This document shows, piece after piece, positions 1-9,460 of a stretch of DNA of 64,000 bases (its first letter is position 1; each line of letters opens with the position of its first letter). Both the position numbers and the translations under genes were made by a program. Source of the DNA: Azophilus sp965221755 (GTDB taxonomy: Bacteria; Pseudomonadota; Gammaproteobacteria; Pseudomonadales; Azotimanducaceae). The stretch is from positions 496,001 through 560,000 of the forward strand of contig OZ244921.1 of assembly GCA_965221755.1 (NCBI GenBank), in the 5' to 3' direction. The notes under the pieces are model-generated. The model was not told the DNA's origin and made no database searches. It was given only the letters and a program-made list of their open reading frames with translations.

Positions 1-1
1 C

Positions 2-2647
2 TCCATCGAGGTTTCGGAACGCGCGCTGCGGCGCCACGAGCTGACCTTGGATCGCGTGACCCAAGCGGTGCGCAACACGTCGCTCGACATGCCCGGCGGA
101 ACCATCAAGTCCGACGGCGGCGAGATTCTCATCCGCTCCAAGGGCCAAGCCTACTGGGGCGACGAATTCGCGGATGTGGTCGTGCTGACCCGCCCCGACG
201 GCACCAAGGTCACGCTGGATGAAGTGGCCGACATTCGCGACGGCTTTGAGGAGGGCGACCTCTACGCCCGCTTCAACGGCGAGCCCGCGGTGGTGATCGA
301 AGTGGCCCAGATCGGCGACGAGGACATCATGCGGATCGCCGAAGACGTCGATGCCTACGTCGATGAGGTCCGCACCCGCCTGCCCGAGGGCTTAAGCGTC
401 ACCATCTGGACCGACACCTCCAAGGAGCTGGTGGAGCGCTTCAGCGTCCTGAACACCACCGCTGGCGGCGGCTTGGCCCTGGTGCTGGTCATTCTGGCGC
501 TGTTCCTGCGCCTGCGCCTGGCCCTGTGGGTGGCCGCCGGCATCCCCATCGCCCTGTTGGGCTGCATCGCCACCCTGCCCTACATCGGAATCAACATCAA
601 CACCCTCACGGTCATCGCCTTCATACTGGTGCTCGGCATAGTGGTCGATGACGCGATCGTCGTGGGCGAGCGCATCCACAGCCAGGAGCAAATCGGCAAG
701 GCGCCCGTTCAAGCCGCCATCGACGGCACCTGGGAGGTTTCCGTGCCGGTGATTTTCGGGGTGCTGACCACCGTGGCCGCCTTCCTTCCCCTAGTGCTGG
801 TGGAAGGCATGTTGACCGAGTTCTTCGGCAGCATCGGCGTCGTCGTCATAGTGGCGCTGGCATTCAGCATCATCGAGTCCCAACTCATCCTGCCGGCCCA
901 CTTGGCCTACCGCAAACGCAGCCGGGCCAAACAAGGCGTGGGGCACTTTTGGAACCGCATTCAAGGCCGCATGGCGGCAGGCCTTGAGGCCTTGGCGGTT
1001 CGCCACTACCTGCCCTTGGTGCGGCGGGCCGTCGAATGGCGCTACGTCACTGCCGCCGTTGGCTTGGGGGTGCTCATACTGGCCTTGGCGATGATCCTGA
1101 GCGGCCGCGTCACGTTCGGCTTCTTTCCCTCCATCGAAGGCAACCGCATCTACGGCCAGTTGGAGCTGCCGCAGGGCGTTTCGGTGGATCAGACGATCGA
1201 GGCGGCGCGCCGAATCGAAGCCGGCGCCGCCAAGTTGAACGAAGAGCTGACCCAGCAGCTTGGACGGGACCGGGACGTCATCCTCAACCAATTGACCAGC
1301 ATCGGCACCGCCGTGCATCGGGACGGTCCCGGGGCGCGGCCGCGGCCCGGCCGCAGCCACTTCGCGGAAGTGGTGATCGAACTGCCGCCGCCGCGGCAGC
1401 GGGACAACCTGAGCGCCAAGGACATCGCCAAACGCTGGCGGGAACTGACGGGGCCCATTCCCGATGCGGTGAAGCTCAGCTTCAATGCCGACCAATGGTC
1501 GGCCGGCGAACCCATCAACTACCAGATCAGCGGCACCGACGTGGAGGAGTTGCGCACGGTCGCGGCGGAACTGCGCCTCAAGCTCGCCCGTTACCAGGGC
1601 GTGTACGACATCAGCGACTCCTTCCGCGCCGGCAAGCAGGAAATCAAGCTCAGCCTGCTGCCCGAGGCCCGCAACCTGGGCCTGACCCTCGGCGACCTCG
1701 CCCGCCAAGTGCGCAGCGCCTTCTACGGCGCCGAAGCGCAGCGGGTGCAGCGCGGCGAGAACGAGGTGCGGGTGATGGTGCGCTTCCCGGAGGCCGAGCG
1801 GAAGTCCATCGGCAACCTGGAGGACATGTACATCCGCACCGCCGACGGCAAGGAAGTGCCCTTCCACAGCGTCGCCCAATTCGATCTGGGGCGGGGCTAC
1901 TCCTCCATTCAGCGCACCAACCGCCAGCGGGTGGTCAACGTGACCGCTGAGGTGGACCGCGGCGCCATTGCCCCGGAGGACGTGATGAGCAGCATCAATC
2001 GAGAGGTCCTGCCGGCGCTTGAGGCCAAGTTTCCCGATGTCCGCTTCGGCTTGGCAGGCGAGCAGGAGGAACGCAACGACGCCATGGGCGGCTTGGCCCA
2101 AGGCGCCCTGCTGTCGCTGGTCCTCATCTACACCCTGCTGGCGGTGCCCTTGAGAAGCTACATTCAGCCGCTGGTCATCATGAGCGTGATCCCCTTCGGC
2201 GCCGTCGGAGCCATCTTCGGCCATTGGGTAATGGGCATGGATCTGCTGTTCTTCTCGCTGCTGGGCATGGCGGCCCTGTCCGGCGTGGTCGTCAACGCCA
2301 GCCTCGTGCTGGTCGATTTCGTCAACCGCCGCCGCCGCGAGGGCATGCCGGTGGAGGAGGCGCTGATCACCAGTTGCGGCGCCCGCTTCCGCGCCATCAT
2401 TCTGACTTCGGTGACCACCTTCGTTGGCCTGATTCCCCTGATGAGCAACATGACCCCGGCCACGGCGCCCTTCGTCCCAATGGCCATCTCGCTGGCCTAC
2501 GGCGTGCTGTTCGCCACCTTCATCACCCTGTTCTGCGTGCCGGCTCTATACCGCATCGTCGAGGATCTGTTCGGTTGGGATCCGGTCGCCCAAGGCGTGC
2601 GGGAAGCCGATGAAGGCGAACCTGCGGTTCGTTGGGGGTTGCGCTGA
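2..2647 (+). CDS. RND efflux transporter permease (5' end outside window)
   Basis: Inner-membrane proton-driven efflux pump of the AcrB/MdtB (RND) superfamily; it would work with a periplasmic adaptor and an outer-membrane channel. The frame is already open at base 2, before the TTG at 47, so the gene enters from the left and only the last ~880 residues are visible. Seen: the porter-domain end, a TM block near residue 160, then the TM4 stretch VLGIVVDDAIVVGE, whose paired Asp residues form the proton relay in this family. A second porter domain lies around residues 400-690 and the C-terminal TM bundle runs from about residue 695 to the end. The substrate cannot be told; the partner adaptor must lie upstream of the window. 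Family sure, substrate unknown. Confidence 0.93.
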   Translation, partial: SIEVSERALRRHELTLDRVTQAVRNTSLDMPGGTIKSDGGEILIRSKGQAYWGDEFADVVVLTRPDGTKVTLDEVADIRDGFEEGDLYARFNGEPAVVIEVAQIGDEDIMRIAEDVDAYVDEVRTRLPEGLSVTIWTDTSKELVERFSVLNTTAGGGLALVLVILALFLRLRLALWVAAGIPIALLGCIATLPYIGININTLTVIAFILVLGIVVDDAIVVGERIHSQEQIGKAPVQAAIDGTWEVSVPVIFGVLTTVAAFLPLVLVEGMLTEFFGSIGVVVIVALAFSIIESQLILPAHLAYRKRSRAKQGVGHFWNRIQGRMAAGLEALAVRHYLPLVRRAVEWRYVTAAVGLGVLILALAMILSGRVTFGFFPSIEGNRIYGQLELPQGVSVDQTIEAARRIEAGAAKLNEELTQQLGRDRDVILNQLTSIGTAVHRDGPGARPRPGRSHFAEVVIELPPPRQRDNLSAKDIAKRWRELTGPIPDAVKLSFNADQWSAGEPINYQISGTDVEELRTVAAELRLKLARYQGVYDISDSFRAGKQEIKLSLLPEARNLGLTLGDLARQVRSAFYGAEAQRVQRGENEVRVMVRFPEAERKSIGNLEDMYIRTADGKEVPFHSVAQFDLGRGYSSIQRTNRQRVVNVTAEVDRGAIAPEDVMSSINREVLPALEAKFPDVRFGLAGEQEERNDAMGGLAQGALLSLVLIYTLLAVPLRSYIQPLVIMSVIPFGAVGAIFGHWVMGMDLLFFSLLGMAALSGVVVNASLVLVDFVNRRRREGMPVEEALITSCGARFRAIILTSVTTFVGLIPLMSNMTPATAPFVPMAISLAYGVLFATFITLFCVPALYRIVEDLFGWDPVAQGVREADEGEPAVRWGLR

Positions 2648-2941
2648 CGCGAAGGGGCCGGCGGCGGTCCGCGCCTTGATGGCGGCGCGAAGCAGCTGGG
2701 CGGCAAACCGCTCAGCGCAGCCGCAGCCGTAGGCAAGCGACCCGGCTCAACGTAAGCCAAGCGCCCGCCGCCAACGGGGTTTCCGGCGCACAAATGCCCC
2801 CGTAATGTAAGCCCAAGCGCACAGCGGCCATTGTCTTGCCATCGCATTGTGGAGGGATGCGGGAATTCGGCGCACACGGCTTGCGCCGCCGCCGCGGACG
2901 CGCCATCGTCGCCATCCCATTTACTTACAGGAGACATTCAC

Positions 2942-3187
2942 ATGAAGGAACTCACAACCCAGGAAATGGAGCGCGCCAGCGGCGGCTTTTGGCCACTTGT
3001 CGGCTTCGCCTTGGCGTTGATCGGCAAGGCTGGCGCGAGGGGGCCTGGCGGTTGGGCCACGGGCTCGGCCAGCTTGGTGATGGGCACGTACGAAGGAGCT
3101 GAGTACCTTGGCTCCCTCGACACCCCCAGCTCCATCAACGAGGGCATCACGGTGGGCCAACATGCGTGCTACCCCAGCGGGGAGTAG
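2942..3187 (+). CDS. double-glycine leader peptide, candidate bacteriocin/microcin precursor
   Basis: 81-residue peptide. The start at 2942 is chosen because AGGAG lies 8 bases upstream. The first 15 residues, MKELTTQEMERASGG, are a textbook double-glycine leader of the type cleaved by C39-peptidase ABC exporters. Cleavage after GG would leave a ~66-residue core rich in Gly, Ala and Ser with a hydrophobic N-terminal stretch and one Cys near the end (HACYPSGE). This layout fits class II bacteriocins and microcins. No C39 exporter is visible nearby, so export must rely on a gene elsewhere. A strong 11-bp hairpin follows at 3216-3240. The core resembles no family I can name. Confidence 0.72.
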   Translation: MKELTTQEMERASGGFWPLVGFALALIGKAGARGPGGWATGSASLVMGTYEGAEYLGSLDTPSSINEGITVGQHACYPSGE

Positions 3188-3215
3188 TGTGCCAGTGATT
3201 CGCCACAGTGCGAAG

Positions 3216-3240
3216 GAAGGGGCTTGCCTCAAGCCCCTTC
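3216..3240 (+). terminator. 11-bp perfect hairpin after the double-glycine peptide gene
   Basis: GAAGGGGCTTG, a 3-base loop, then the exact complement CAAGCCCCTTC. It starts 29 bases after the stop of the peptide gene. No T-run follows, so it may be a 3'-stabilising hairpin or partial terminator that makes the peptide mRNA more abundant than the downstream membrane protein message. Confidence 0.6.
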
Positions 3241-3307
3241 ATCACTCGCAACGCACAGCCACGACGACTGGCGTCGGAAACAGACAGCAACCGCTGCGAG
3301 CAGTTGC

Positions 3308-3718
3308 ATGAAGGGACTGTGGTTCAGCGTTTGGGCCGCATCCTGCATCTCACTCGGGCTGCTCATGGGCTACGTGGACGGCATCAGCTTGAGAGGCATC
3401 GTCGGCGGCGCAATGGCCGTGTCGATCGTGGTCGCCGCAGTGCTCGCTGCAACCTATGCGCTGCGTGTGTTGAGACGAACGCGGTCCCAGCACGGCTCAA
3501 GCCCGCACCAGTCCCCAAGGCAGCAGGAGGCGCAGAAGGAGGCGTTGACCAAGGCCGATTTCAAGAAGGCGGCCATGATGCTTGGCGGCGTCGGGTTCGG
3601 CTTTCTGATTGGTTCGGCGCTGTTCGATGAGGTTTACGCCCTGATCGCCTGCAGCGTGGCGGGCGGCGCCGCTGGGCCGACCATCGCCAAGTGGCTCGAT
3701 CAAAAGACGGGGGAATAG
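3308..3718 (+). CDS. small membrane protein, candidate immunity or accessory protein
   Basis: 136 residues. The ATG at 3308 is chosen because the protein then opens directly with a membrane segment. Seen: two predicted TM helices at about residues 4-24 and 30-52, a polar basic linker (about 53-85), then a glycine-rich hydrophobic pair of segments (about 88-125) ending in a short polar tail. It lies 120 bases downstream of the double-glycine peptide on the same strand. Small multi-TM proteins directly after a class II bacteriocin gene are often immunity proteins, so that role is inferred from position only. No family recognised. Confidence 0.5.
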   Translation: MKGLWFSVWAASCISLGLLMGYVDGISLRGIVGGAMAVSIVVAAVLAATYALRVLRRTRSQHGSSPHQSPRQQEAQKEALTKADFKKAAMMLGGVGFGFLIGSALFDEVYALIACSVAGGAAGPTIAKWLDQKTGE

Positions 3719-3794
3719 CAAAGACGGATTCGGGGACAGCGAAAAAGGACCAATGAACGGGTGCCGCGGACACATGCTCCGGCAGCGAGTCCCC

Positions 3795-4865
3795 TCACAC
3801 CCGCACCTCGTAGTACAGGTTGCTGGGATCGTCAAAGTCGTGCATGCGGAAGCGGGTGAAGCCAGCCGCCCGCACCATGTCCTCCGCCACGGCCGGGTTG
3901 AAGCCCAAGGTGCCGAGCCCGGCCCCGTCCGGCTCGGCAAGGGCTGAGGACATGCAGGCGGAGACGGAGAAGCCGTAGAACATCGCCAGCATCGGGTTGC
4001 GCAGGTTCTGCTTGAAGTCGGGTGTGCTGCGGATGTCCTTAATCAGCCAAGTGCCGTCCGGCTTCAGCGCCCGCCGAATGGCGGCGATGACCTCGGCGGG
4101 GCGTGTCATGTCGTGGATGCAGTCAAAGGTGATGAGGAAGTCGTAGGTCGCCTCAGAGGGCAGGGCCTCGCCGCCGGCCACGAAGGTCTGCAGGTTCTTA
4201 AGCCCCTGCTCAGCGACCTTCTCGCGGCAGCGATCGATGGCGTGGCCGCTCGGGTCGTAGCCGTGGAACTCCGAATCGGGATAGGCCTTGGCCATGGCGG
4301 CGATAGCCAGCCCGCCGCCGCAGCCCACATCGGCCACCAGTGCGCCCCGCGTGAGCTTGTCCGCCACGCCGTCCAAGGCCGGCAGAATCCGCGGCACCAA
4401 GGCTTGGCGCACCCAAGGCCCCAGCATGCGCTCCGTGCGATGGGCCGCGTTTGGCCCCAACTCCTCGTAGGAGAGGCCGATGCCAGTGCGAAAGGCATCC
4501 ACCAGCTTGTCGGTCGTCTCCGGCGCAATCGGGCTGCTGAACGCGCCTGCGGCAAAGGCTAGGCTGCCCTCCTCGTCCGCCAGCACGGCCGCCCCTGCCG
4601 GGCTGAGTTCAAAACGATCGCCGTCGGAGTGGTCCAGCAGTCTCGCCGCCGCTTGGCCGCGCAGCCACTCCAGCAGCCAGCGCTCCTTGAGCCCGGTCTG
4701 CGCCGCCAGTTCCCCGGCCGTGACCGGCCCGGCGCCGGCCAAGGCCTTGTACAGCCCCAAGCGGTCGCCGATGTGAATCATCAGCGAGACCATCTCGCCC
4801 TGCTTGAAGCCCCAAACGTTGAAGCTGAAGCGCTTCAGCTCATCCGGATCGATCGATGTGCTCAT
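3795..4865 (-). CDS. class I SAM-dependent methyltransferase with N-terminal winged-helix dimerisation domain
   Basis: 356 residues. The N-terminal ~100 residues (GLYKALAGAGPVTAGELAAQ) are the helical dimerisation/winged-helix fold seen in plant-type O-methyltransferases and in similar bacterial enzymes. The C-terminal half is a Rossmann methyltransferase: VADVGCGGGLAIAAMA at about residue 175 is motif I for SAM, and DFLITFDCIHDM at about 243 is the post-II/IV region. The substrate is unknown. The gene stands alone on the minus strand, 42 bases downstream of the serine hydrolase gene, and may be cotranscribed with it. Fold certain, function open. Confidence 0.85.
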   Translation of the reverse strand: MSTSIDPDELKRFSFNVWGFKQGEMVSLMIHIGDRLGLYKALAGAGPVTAGELAAQTGLKERWLLEWLRGQAAARLLDHSDGDRFELSPAGAAVLADEEGSLAFAAGAFSSPIAPETTDKLVDAFRTGIGLSYEELGPNAAHRTERMLGPWVRQALVPRILPALDGVADKLTRGALVADVGCGGGLAIAAMAKAYPDSEFHGYDPSGHAIDRCREKVAEQGLKNLQTFVAGGEALPSEATYDFLITFDCIHDMTRPAEVIAAIRRALKPDGTWLIKDIRSTPDFKQNLRNPMLAMFYGFSVSACMSSALAEPDGAGLGTLGFNPAVAEDMVRAAGFTRFRMHDFDDPSNLYYEVRV

Positions 4866-4907
4866 GACGTCCTCATCTCCTCTTGATTGGCGTTTTCCGG
4901 CGCCGTC

Positions 4908-6065
4908 TCAGAGCGCATCTGCCAAGGCGGCAAAGAAGGCCGCCCGATGGCTGTGCAGGGCGGCAGCACTGGCATTGGGCCAAGCCGCGTGCTGGGCGAT
5001 GACGATGTTCCGGACCGGGTCGATCCAGATGATCTGGCCGAAGATGCCCCGGCCGGCGCGGATGCCGTCATCGAGCAGCCACCAGTAGTAGCCGTAGCCG
5101 TCGTAGCCCGGCGAGGGGGCGAACGACTCCTCCATCCAGCCTTCGGGCACCATCCGTTTCCGTAGCGGGGTGACGCCGCCGTTCAGGGCAATGAGGCCGA
5201 TCCGGGCGTAATCGCGCAGGGTGGCGTTGATGCAGCAGCCGCCGTATTCATGGCCGCCCGGCGCGTCCAGGAGCCAGCTTGCGTCGGACTCCATGCCGAA
5301 CGGGCGCCAGATCTTGTGCGTCAGGTAAGTGGCGAGATTGTTGCCAACGGCGGCGCGCAGCACCGCGCCGGCGATGCTGGTCTCACCGGTGTTGTAGTTG
5401 AACTTCACGCCCGGTTCGGCCACCCGCGGCAGGGCCTTCATGTAGTCGATCAGCGCCATGCCGCCGCCCGGCGCCAGCGCGGTGTCCGATTGCGGATCGG
5501 CGTAGTCCTCGTTCCAAGCCACGCCGGACGACATCTGCAGGATGTGGCGGATGGTCACCTCGTCATAGACGCCGCCCTTGAGCCGCGGCAGGTAGTCCAC
5601 CACCGCATCGTCCACGCTGGCGATGTAGCCGTCCTGAATGGCCGCGCCGATCAGCAGGCTGACCACCGACTTGGCGATGGAGAACGAGATCCAGCGGCTG
5701 TCCGCGTCGTTGCCGAGGCCATAGCGCTCCAGCGCCACCTTGCCGTCCTTGACCGCAATCAGCCCGGCGACGCGCTGCGACGCCATGTAGTCGTCCAGGG
5801 TTCCGCGCGCGCCCTCATGGCGGTAGCGGAACGCGCTGAAGTCGCGATGGGCCGGAATGAGCGGATAGGGATGCCTCCCCGCCTTGATCTCCCGCGTGGG
5901 ATACAGATCGTCGATGGCGCGATAGCCGATGATCTGCCGCTCGGGCGTCCAGAACAGGATGCCCTCGCCGCCGTGCAGATCCTCCGCTTCCGCCCAGCCC
6001 AAGGCCGCTCCCAGGCAGGCTGCGGCCAGCGCCCATGCGGAAAGCCCTTTTCGCATTTTCATCAT
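4908..6065 (-). CDS. secreted serine hydrolase, class C beta-lactamase family
   Basis: 385 residues with an N-terminal signal peptide (AWALAAACLGAALGWAEA, cleavage near residue 27). The beta-lactamase/esterase fold is indicated by SIAK at about residue 128, the SxxK nucleophile motif, and YNTG at about residue 225, the YxN motif. This family contains esterases, D-aminopeptidases and 6-aminohexanoate hydrolases as well as true AmpC enzymes; nothing here points to antibiotic resistance. Likely periplasmic. It is transcribed divergently from the acyl-CoA dehydrogenase gene and lies upstream of the methyltransferase gene on the same strand. Confidence 0.88.
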   Translation of the reverse strand: MMKMRKGLSAWALAAACLGAALGWAEAEDLHGGEGILFWTPERQIIGYRAIDDLYPTREIKAGRHPYPLIPAHRDFSAFRYRHEGARGTLDDYMASQRVAGLIAVKDGKVALERYGLGNDADSRWISFSIAKSVVSLLIGAAIQDGYIASVDDAVVDYLPRLKGGVYDEVTIRHILQMSSGVAWNEDYADPQSDTALAPGGGMALIDYMKALPRVAEPGVKFNYNTGETSIAGAVLRAAVGNNLATYLTHKIWRPFGMESDASWLLDAPGGHEYGGCCINATLRDYARIGLIALNGGVTPLRKRMVPEGWMEESFAPSPGYDGYGYYWWLLDDGIRAGRGIFGQIIWIDPVRNIVIAQHAAWPNASAAALHSHRAAFFAALADAL

Positions 6066-6192
6066 TCCCCGCTCGTCTCTGGTTCAGTTCGACCGTCCGG
6101 CATGGGGCGAAGGTCTCCGCCCTTGCAAGTCAACAACAGACTAACGGTAGAATGCGGGGTTTTCCATTGTCGAAAATCCATTGGGGGTTTCA

Positions 6193-7452
6193 ATGTCCCA
6201 TGACAACGGCCTGAACGCCGACCTGTACGACCTGACCCTATCCGCCGAGGCGGAGCCGCTGCTGGCGGCGGTGAAAAAGCACATCGCCGAGAACGTGGAG
6301 CCCATCGTCGAGGAGTTCCATCGCCTCGGCGAGGATCGCGAGGACCGCTGGAGTTGGGCGCCCGGCCAGCTGGAGTTGCTTGACGGCGCCAAGACCAAGG
6401 CCAAGGAGTCGGGCCTGTGGAACTTCTTCCTGCCCGACGCCGAGACCGGCGAAGGCTTGAGGAACCTCGACTACGCCTACATCGCCGCGGAACTCGGCAA
6501 GTGCCCGCTGGCCTCCGAATCGCTCAACTGCAGCGCCCCGGACACCGGCAACATGGAGGTGCTGGAACGGGTCGGCACTCCGGAGCAGAAGGAGAAGTGG
6601 CTCAAGCCGCTGCTGAACGGCGAAATCCGCTCCGCCTACGCCATGACCGAGCCGAACCTGGCTTCCTCCGACGCCAAGAACATCGGCACCAGGGCGGCGC
6701 TCGACGGCGACGAGTGGGTCATCAACGGCGAGAAGTACTACATCTCCGGGGCGGGCGACCCGCGCTGCAAGATCATGATCTGCATGGTCAAGACCAGTCC
6801 GGAGGCGCCGACCCACAGGCAGCAGTCACAGATCCTCGTGCCCATCGACGCCCCCGGGGTGGAAATCCTCGGCCCCATGCACGTCTTCGGCCACGACGAC
6901 GCGCCCCACGGCCACATGCACCTGCGCTTCGACAACGTCCGGGTGCCCAAGGAGAACATCCTGCTCGGCGAGGGCCGCGGCTTCGAGATCTCCCAGGTGC
7001 GCTTGGGGCCGGGCCGCATCCACCACTGCATGCGCTCCATAGGCCAAGCCGAAAAGGCCTTGGACCTGATGGTCCGCCGGGGCTTGAGCCGCGAGGCGTT
7101 CGGCCGCCCCATCGCCCAGCTCGGCAAGAACATCGAAGTGATCTCCCGGGCCCGCATCGAGATCGAAGCCATGCGCCTGATGGTGCTGCAGGCCGCCAAG
7201 GCGATGGACGTGCTCGGCAACCAGGAGGCCCGAATCTGGGTCCACATGGTCAAGGCGATGGTGCCGGAGCGGGTCTGCCAAATCATTGACCAAGCGATCC
7301 AAATCCACGGCGCCACCGGCGTCTCCCAATGGACACCGCTGGCTGGGATGTACACCGGGCAGCGCACCCTGCGTCTGGCGGACGGTCCCGACGAAGTGCA
7401 TCACTTGGTGGTGGGCCGCGCCGAACTGCGCAAGTACGGCGGCTCCGCGTAG
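6193..7452 (+). CDS. acyl-CoA dehydrogenase family protein
   Basis: 419 residues. The ATG at 6193 follows a G-rich ribosome-binding site; an upstream TTG at 6181 is less likely. The flavoprotein fold is seen in order: a helical N-domain, YAMTEPNLASSDAKNIGT near residue 150 (the FAD-binding beta-domain signature), then the C-terminal helical domain with IQIHGATGVSQWTPLAGMY, a typical acyl-CoA dehydrogenase C-terminal motif. It would oxidise an acyl-CoA thioester with FAD and pass electrons to ETF. The next gene begins 11 bases downstream and is probably in the same operon. Chain-length specificity cannot be read. Confidence 0.93.
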   Translation: MSHDNGLNADLYDLTLSAEAEPLLAAVKKHIAENVEPIVEEFHRLGEDREDRWSWAPGQLELLDGAKTKAKESGLWNFFLPDAETGEGLRNLDYAYIAAELGKCPLASESLNCSAPDTGNMEVLERVGTPEQKEKWLKPLLNGEIRSAYAMTEPNLASSDAKNIGTRAALDGDEWVINGEKYYISGAGDPRCKIMICMVKTSPEAPTHRQQSQILVPIDAPGVEILGPMHVFGHDDAPHGHMHLRFDNVRVPKENILLGEGRGFEISQVRLGPGRIHHCMRSIGQAEKALDLMVRRGLSREAFGRPIAQLGKNIEVISRARIEIEAMRLMVLQAAKAMDVLGNQEARIWVHMVKAMVPERVCQIIDQAIQIHGATGVSQWTPLAGMYTGQRTLRLADGPDEVHHLVVGRAELRKYGGSA

Positions 7453-7463
7453 CGCGGTTTTCA

Positions 7464-8411
7464 ATGTCCGAACCCCAACTCCGCAAAATCCGCGTCAACG
7501 GCGTGGAACTCGCCTATTTTGAACGCAACCAGCCGCAGCCCGGCCAGCCGACGCTGCTGTTCGTCCATGCCACGGGCTTTCACGGGCGCATCTGGGACCG
7601 GATCATCGAACCCTTGAGCAACCTCCACTCCATCGCCTTGGAGCAACGCGGCCACGGACGCAGCGAAAAGCGCAAGATCAACAGCTGGAAGGAGGTGGGC
7701 GCGGATTTGGTGGCCTTCGTCAAGGCCTTGGCATTGCGCAACCTGATCGGCATCGGCCACTCAATGGGCGCCCACGCCTTGGTTGACGCTGCGGCGCAGA
7801 CGGCAGCCGTGGACAGCGGCGGCGCGTTTGACCGCCTGCTGCTGCTCGACCCGACGATCATGGCGCCCAAACACTACGCCAACCCCATGCCGCGGCCGGA
7901 CCTGCCCGGCGGCATCCATCCGGCGGCGCGCCGCTTCAACAACTTCGCCTCGGCGGCGGACATGATGCAGCGCCTGGCCAGCAAGAGCGCCTTCCCCCTG
8001 TACGATCCGCAGTCCTTTCGGGACTATTGCGAGCACGGCTTGGTGGCGTCCCCGAACGGCGGCATGGTCCTCGCCTGTCCTCCGGAAATCGAAGCCTCGG
8101 TGTACATGGCCAACAACAGCAACTCGGCGATCTTTGAACGGGTGGCGGCCGTGCGCGTGCCGGTCCTGGTCGTGCGCGCCAAGGCACCGCCGGCCGAGCG
8201 CGGCATCATGGACTTCACCTCATCGCCCACTTGGCCCGGCTTGGCCAGCCGGTTCAGGCAAGGGCGCGACCTGCACTGGCCGAAGGTGACCCACTTCATC
8301 CCCATGCAGGCGCCGGATGCGGTGATCGGCTTGGCGCGGGAGGAGATCGAGGCTTGGCGGCGGGCCATGAACGAACCAGCCGCAGGCGCGGAGCAAGGCG
8401 GCGGGCCATGA
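7464..8411 (+). CDS. alpha/beta hydrolase
   Basis: 315 residues. The ATG at 7464 sits 11 bases after the dehydrogenase stop. Seen: LLFVHATGFHGRIWD at about residue 32 (HG-type oxyanion motif), ALEQRGHGRS at about 57, and GIGHSMGAHALVDA at about 97 with the nucleophile Ser in GHSMG. A catalytic His is likely in KVTHFIPMQAP near the C-terminus. Cytoplasmic; substrate unknown. Its position after an acyl-CoA dehydrogenase suggests catabolism of an ester or thioester. Confidence 0.9.
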   Translation: MSEPQLRKIRVNGVELAYFERNQPQPGQPTLLFVHATGFHGRIWDRIIEPLSNLHSIALEQRGHGRSEKRKINSWKEVGADLVAFVKALALRNLIGIGHSMGAHALVDAAAQTAAVDSGGAFDRLLLLDPTIMAPKHYANPMPRPDLPGGIHPAARRFNNFASAADMMQRLASKSAFPLYDPQSFRDYCEHGLVASPNGGMVLACPPEIEASVYMANNSNSAIFERVAAVRVPVLVVRAKAPPAERGIMDFTSSPTWPGLASRFRQGRDLHWPKVTHFIPMQAPDAVIGLAREEIEAWRRAMNEPAAGAEQGGGP

Positions 8412-8848
8412 CGTGGCTGAAGTGGCCATTGGTCATCGTCGGCCTCCTGGCCGCCTTGCTGCTGGCCTATCGGGCCTATGCAGTGCTGGTCGGCATCCCC
8501 CGGGACGTTGCCGAGTTGCGCAGCAATCCCCAAGGCGAAAAAGCCGGCATCGTCATGCTGCTGGAACTGCCCGACGGCCGGGAACTGCCCGTCAACTACC
8601 GGCGCGAGGGCGATCAGGTGTTCGCCGGCGCGGACGGCCCTTGGTGGCGCCCGCTGCGCCACGGCAACGCGCCGGTGCGGATGCTGATACGCGGCGAGAC
8701 GCTGACCGGCAAGGCTCGGGTGGTGTTTGACGATCCCGGCCACAAGCGCGCCGTGTTCGACCGCCTGCGTCCAAAGGTGCCGAAGTGGCTGCCGGAATGG
8801 CTCGACGCGCACCTGGTGGTGATCGATCTCGACCCGCCGCCCTCATAG
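8408..8848 (+). CDS. membrane-anchored protein, nitroreductase/deazaflavin-like beta-barrel (tentative)
   Basis: 146 residues. The start overlaps the preceding stop as ATGA, so translation is coupled to the hydrolase. One N-terminal TM helix (WPLVIVGLLAALLLAYRAYA) is followed by a ~115-residue soluble domain. The soluble part, with ELPVNYRREGD and WWRPLRHGNAPV, resembles the split beta-barrel of the nitroreductase/deazaflavin-dependent (DUF385-type) family. Anchoring to the cytoplasmic face or periplasm cannot be settled. Confidence 0.5.
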   Translation: MTWLKWPLVIVGLLAALLLAYRAYAVLVGIPRDVAELRSNPQGEKAGIVMLLELPDGRELPVNYRREGDQVFAGADGPWWRPLRHGNAPVRMLIRGETLTGKARVVFDDPGHKRAVFDRLRPKVPKWLPEWLDAHLVVIDLDPPPS

Positions 8849-8888
8849 CCCGATAAGCGCCGCACCGGCCCAAGCCAACGAGCGTTGA

Positions 8889-9287
8889 CTAGCCCAAGTT
8901 AAGCCGGGCGCGGGCCTCGTGGAGCTTGACCAAGCGCCACAAGTCCATGTCATCGCATCCCTTGGCTTCGATGAGCGCATCAATCTCCCGTTCGCGCGCC
9001 GCACGGCGCTGAGCGAGGGCCAAGGCGATGTCCTGCGCGGATTTTTCGGGACTCTCCTGCGCAAGCGCCTCGCCCGCACGGCTGGCGACGACGGAGAAGT
9101 TGCGCAGGAAGCGCTCCCGCTCCTCCGCCGCACGGCTTGCGCAACGTTCCACAGCGTAATTGGCCGAGACGAATTCGTTGTGGATGTACAGCGGCTCCAT
9201 GCGGTAGCCGAGCTTCTGCACGAAATAGAGCTCAAGCCCGATGTAGCCCGCAACGAAGACCACAGCCAGCACGGGGCCTAGTCTCAT
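8889..9287 (-). CDS. hypothetical single-TM protein
   Basis: 132 residues from the internal ATG at 9287, chosen because it opens directly with a TM helix (LGPVLAVVFVAGYIGLELYF). The remainder is highly charged and helical, with runs of R, E and A (about residues 50-115) that could form a coiled coil. No family recognised. It lies alone between the hydrolase operon and the aldo/keto reductase. Confidence 0.55.
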   Translation of the reverse strand: MRLGPVLAVVFVAGYIGLELYFVQKLGYRMEPLYIHNEFVSANYAVERCASRAAEERERFLRNFSVVASRAGEALAQESPEKSAQDIALALAQRRAAREREIDALIEAKGCDDMDLWRLVKLHEARARLNLG

Positions 9288-9460
9288 GATGATTCCATGA
9301 CAGCAGCGAAGTTCCGTGATTCTACGCCAAACAGCATTCAGCGCAGCCAAAACAGGCGCCGCGTCATGATCGGGATCAACAAAGCGGCGGGACCGTCAGG
9401 CGGTCGCCGCCCGCGCTCCCAACCCTAGGGCAGGCGGGCAAAGCGATGATCCGAGGAAGT

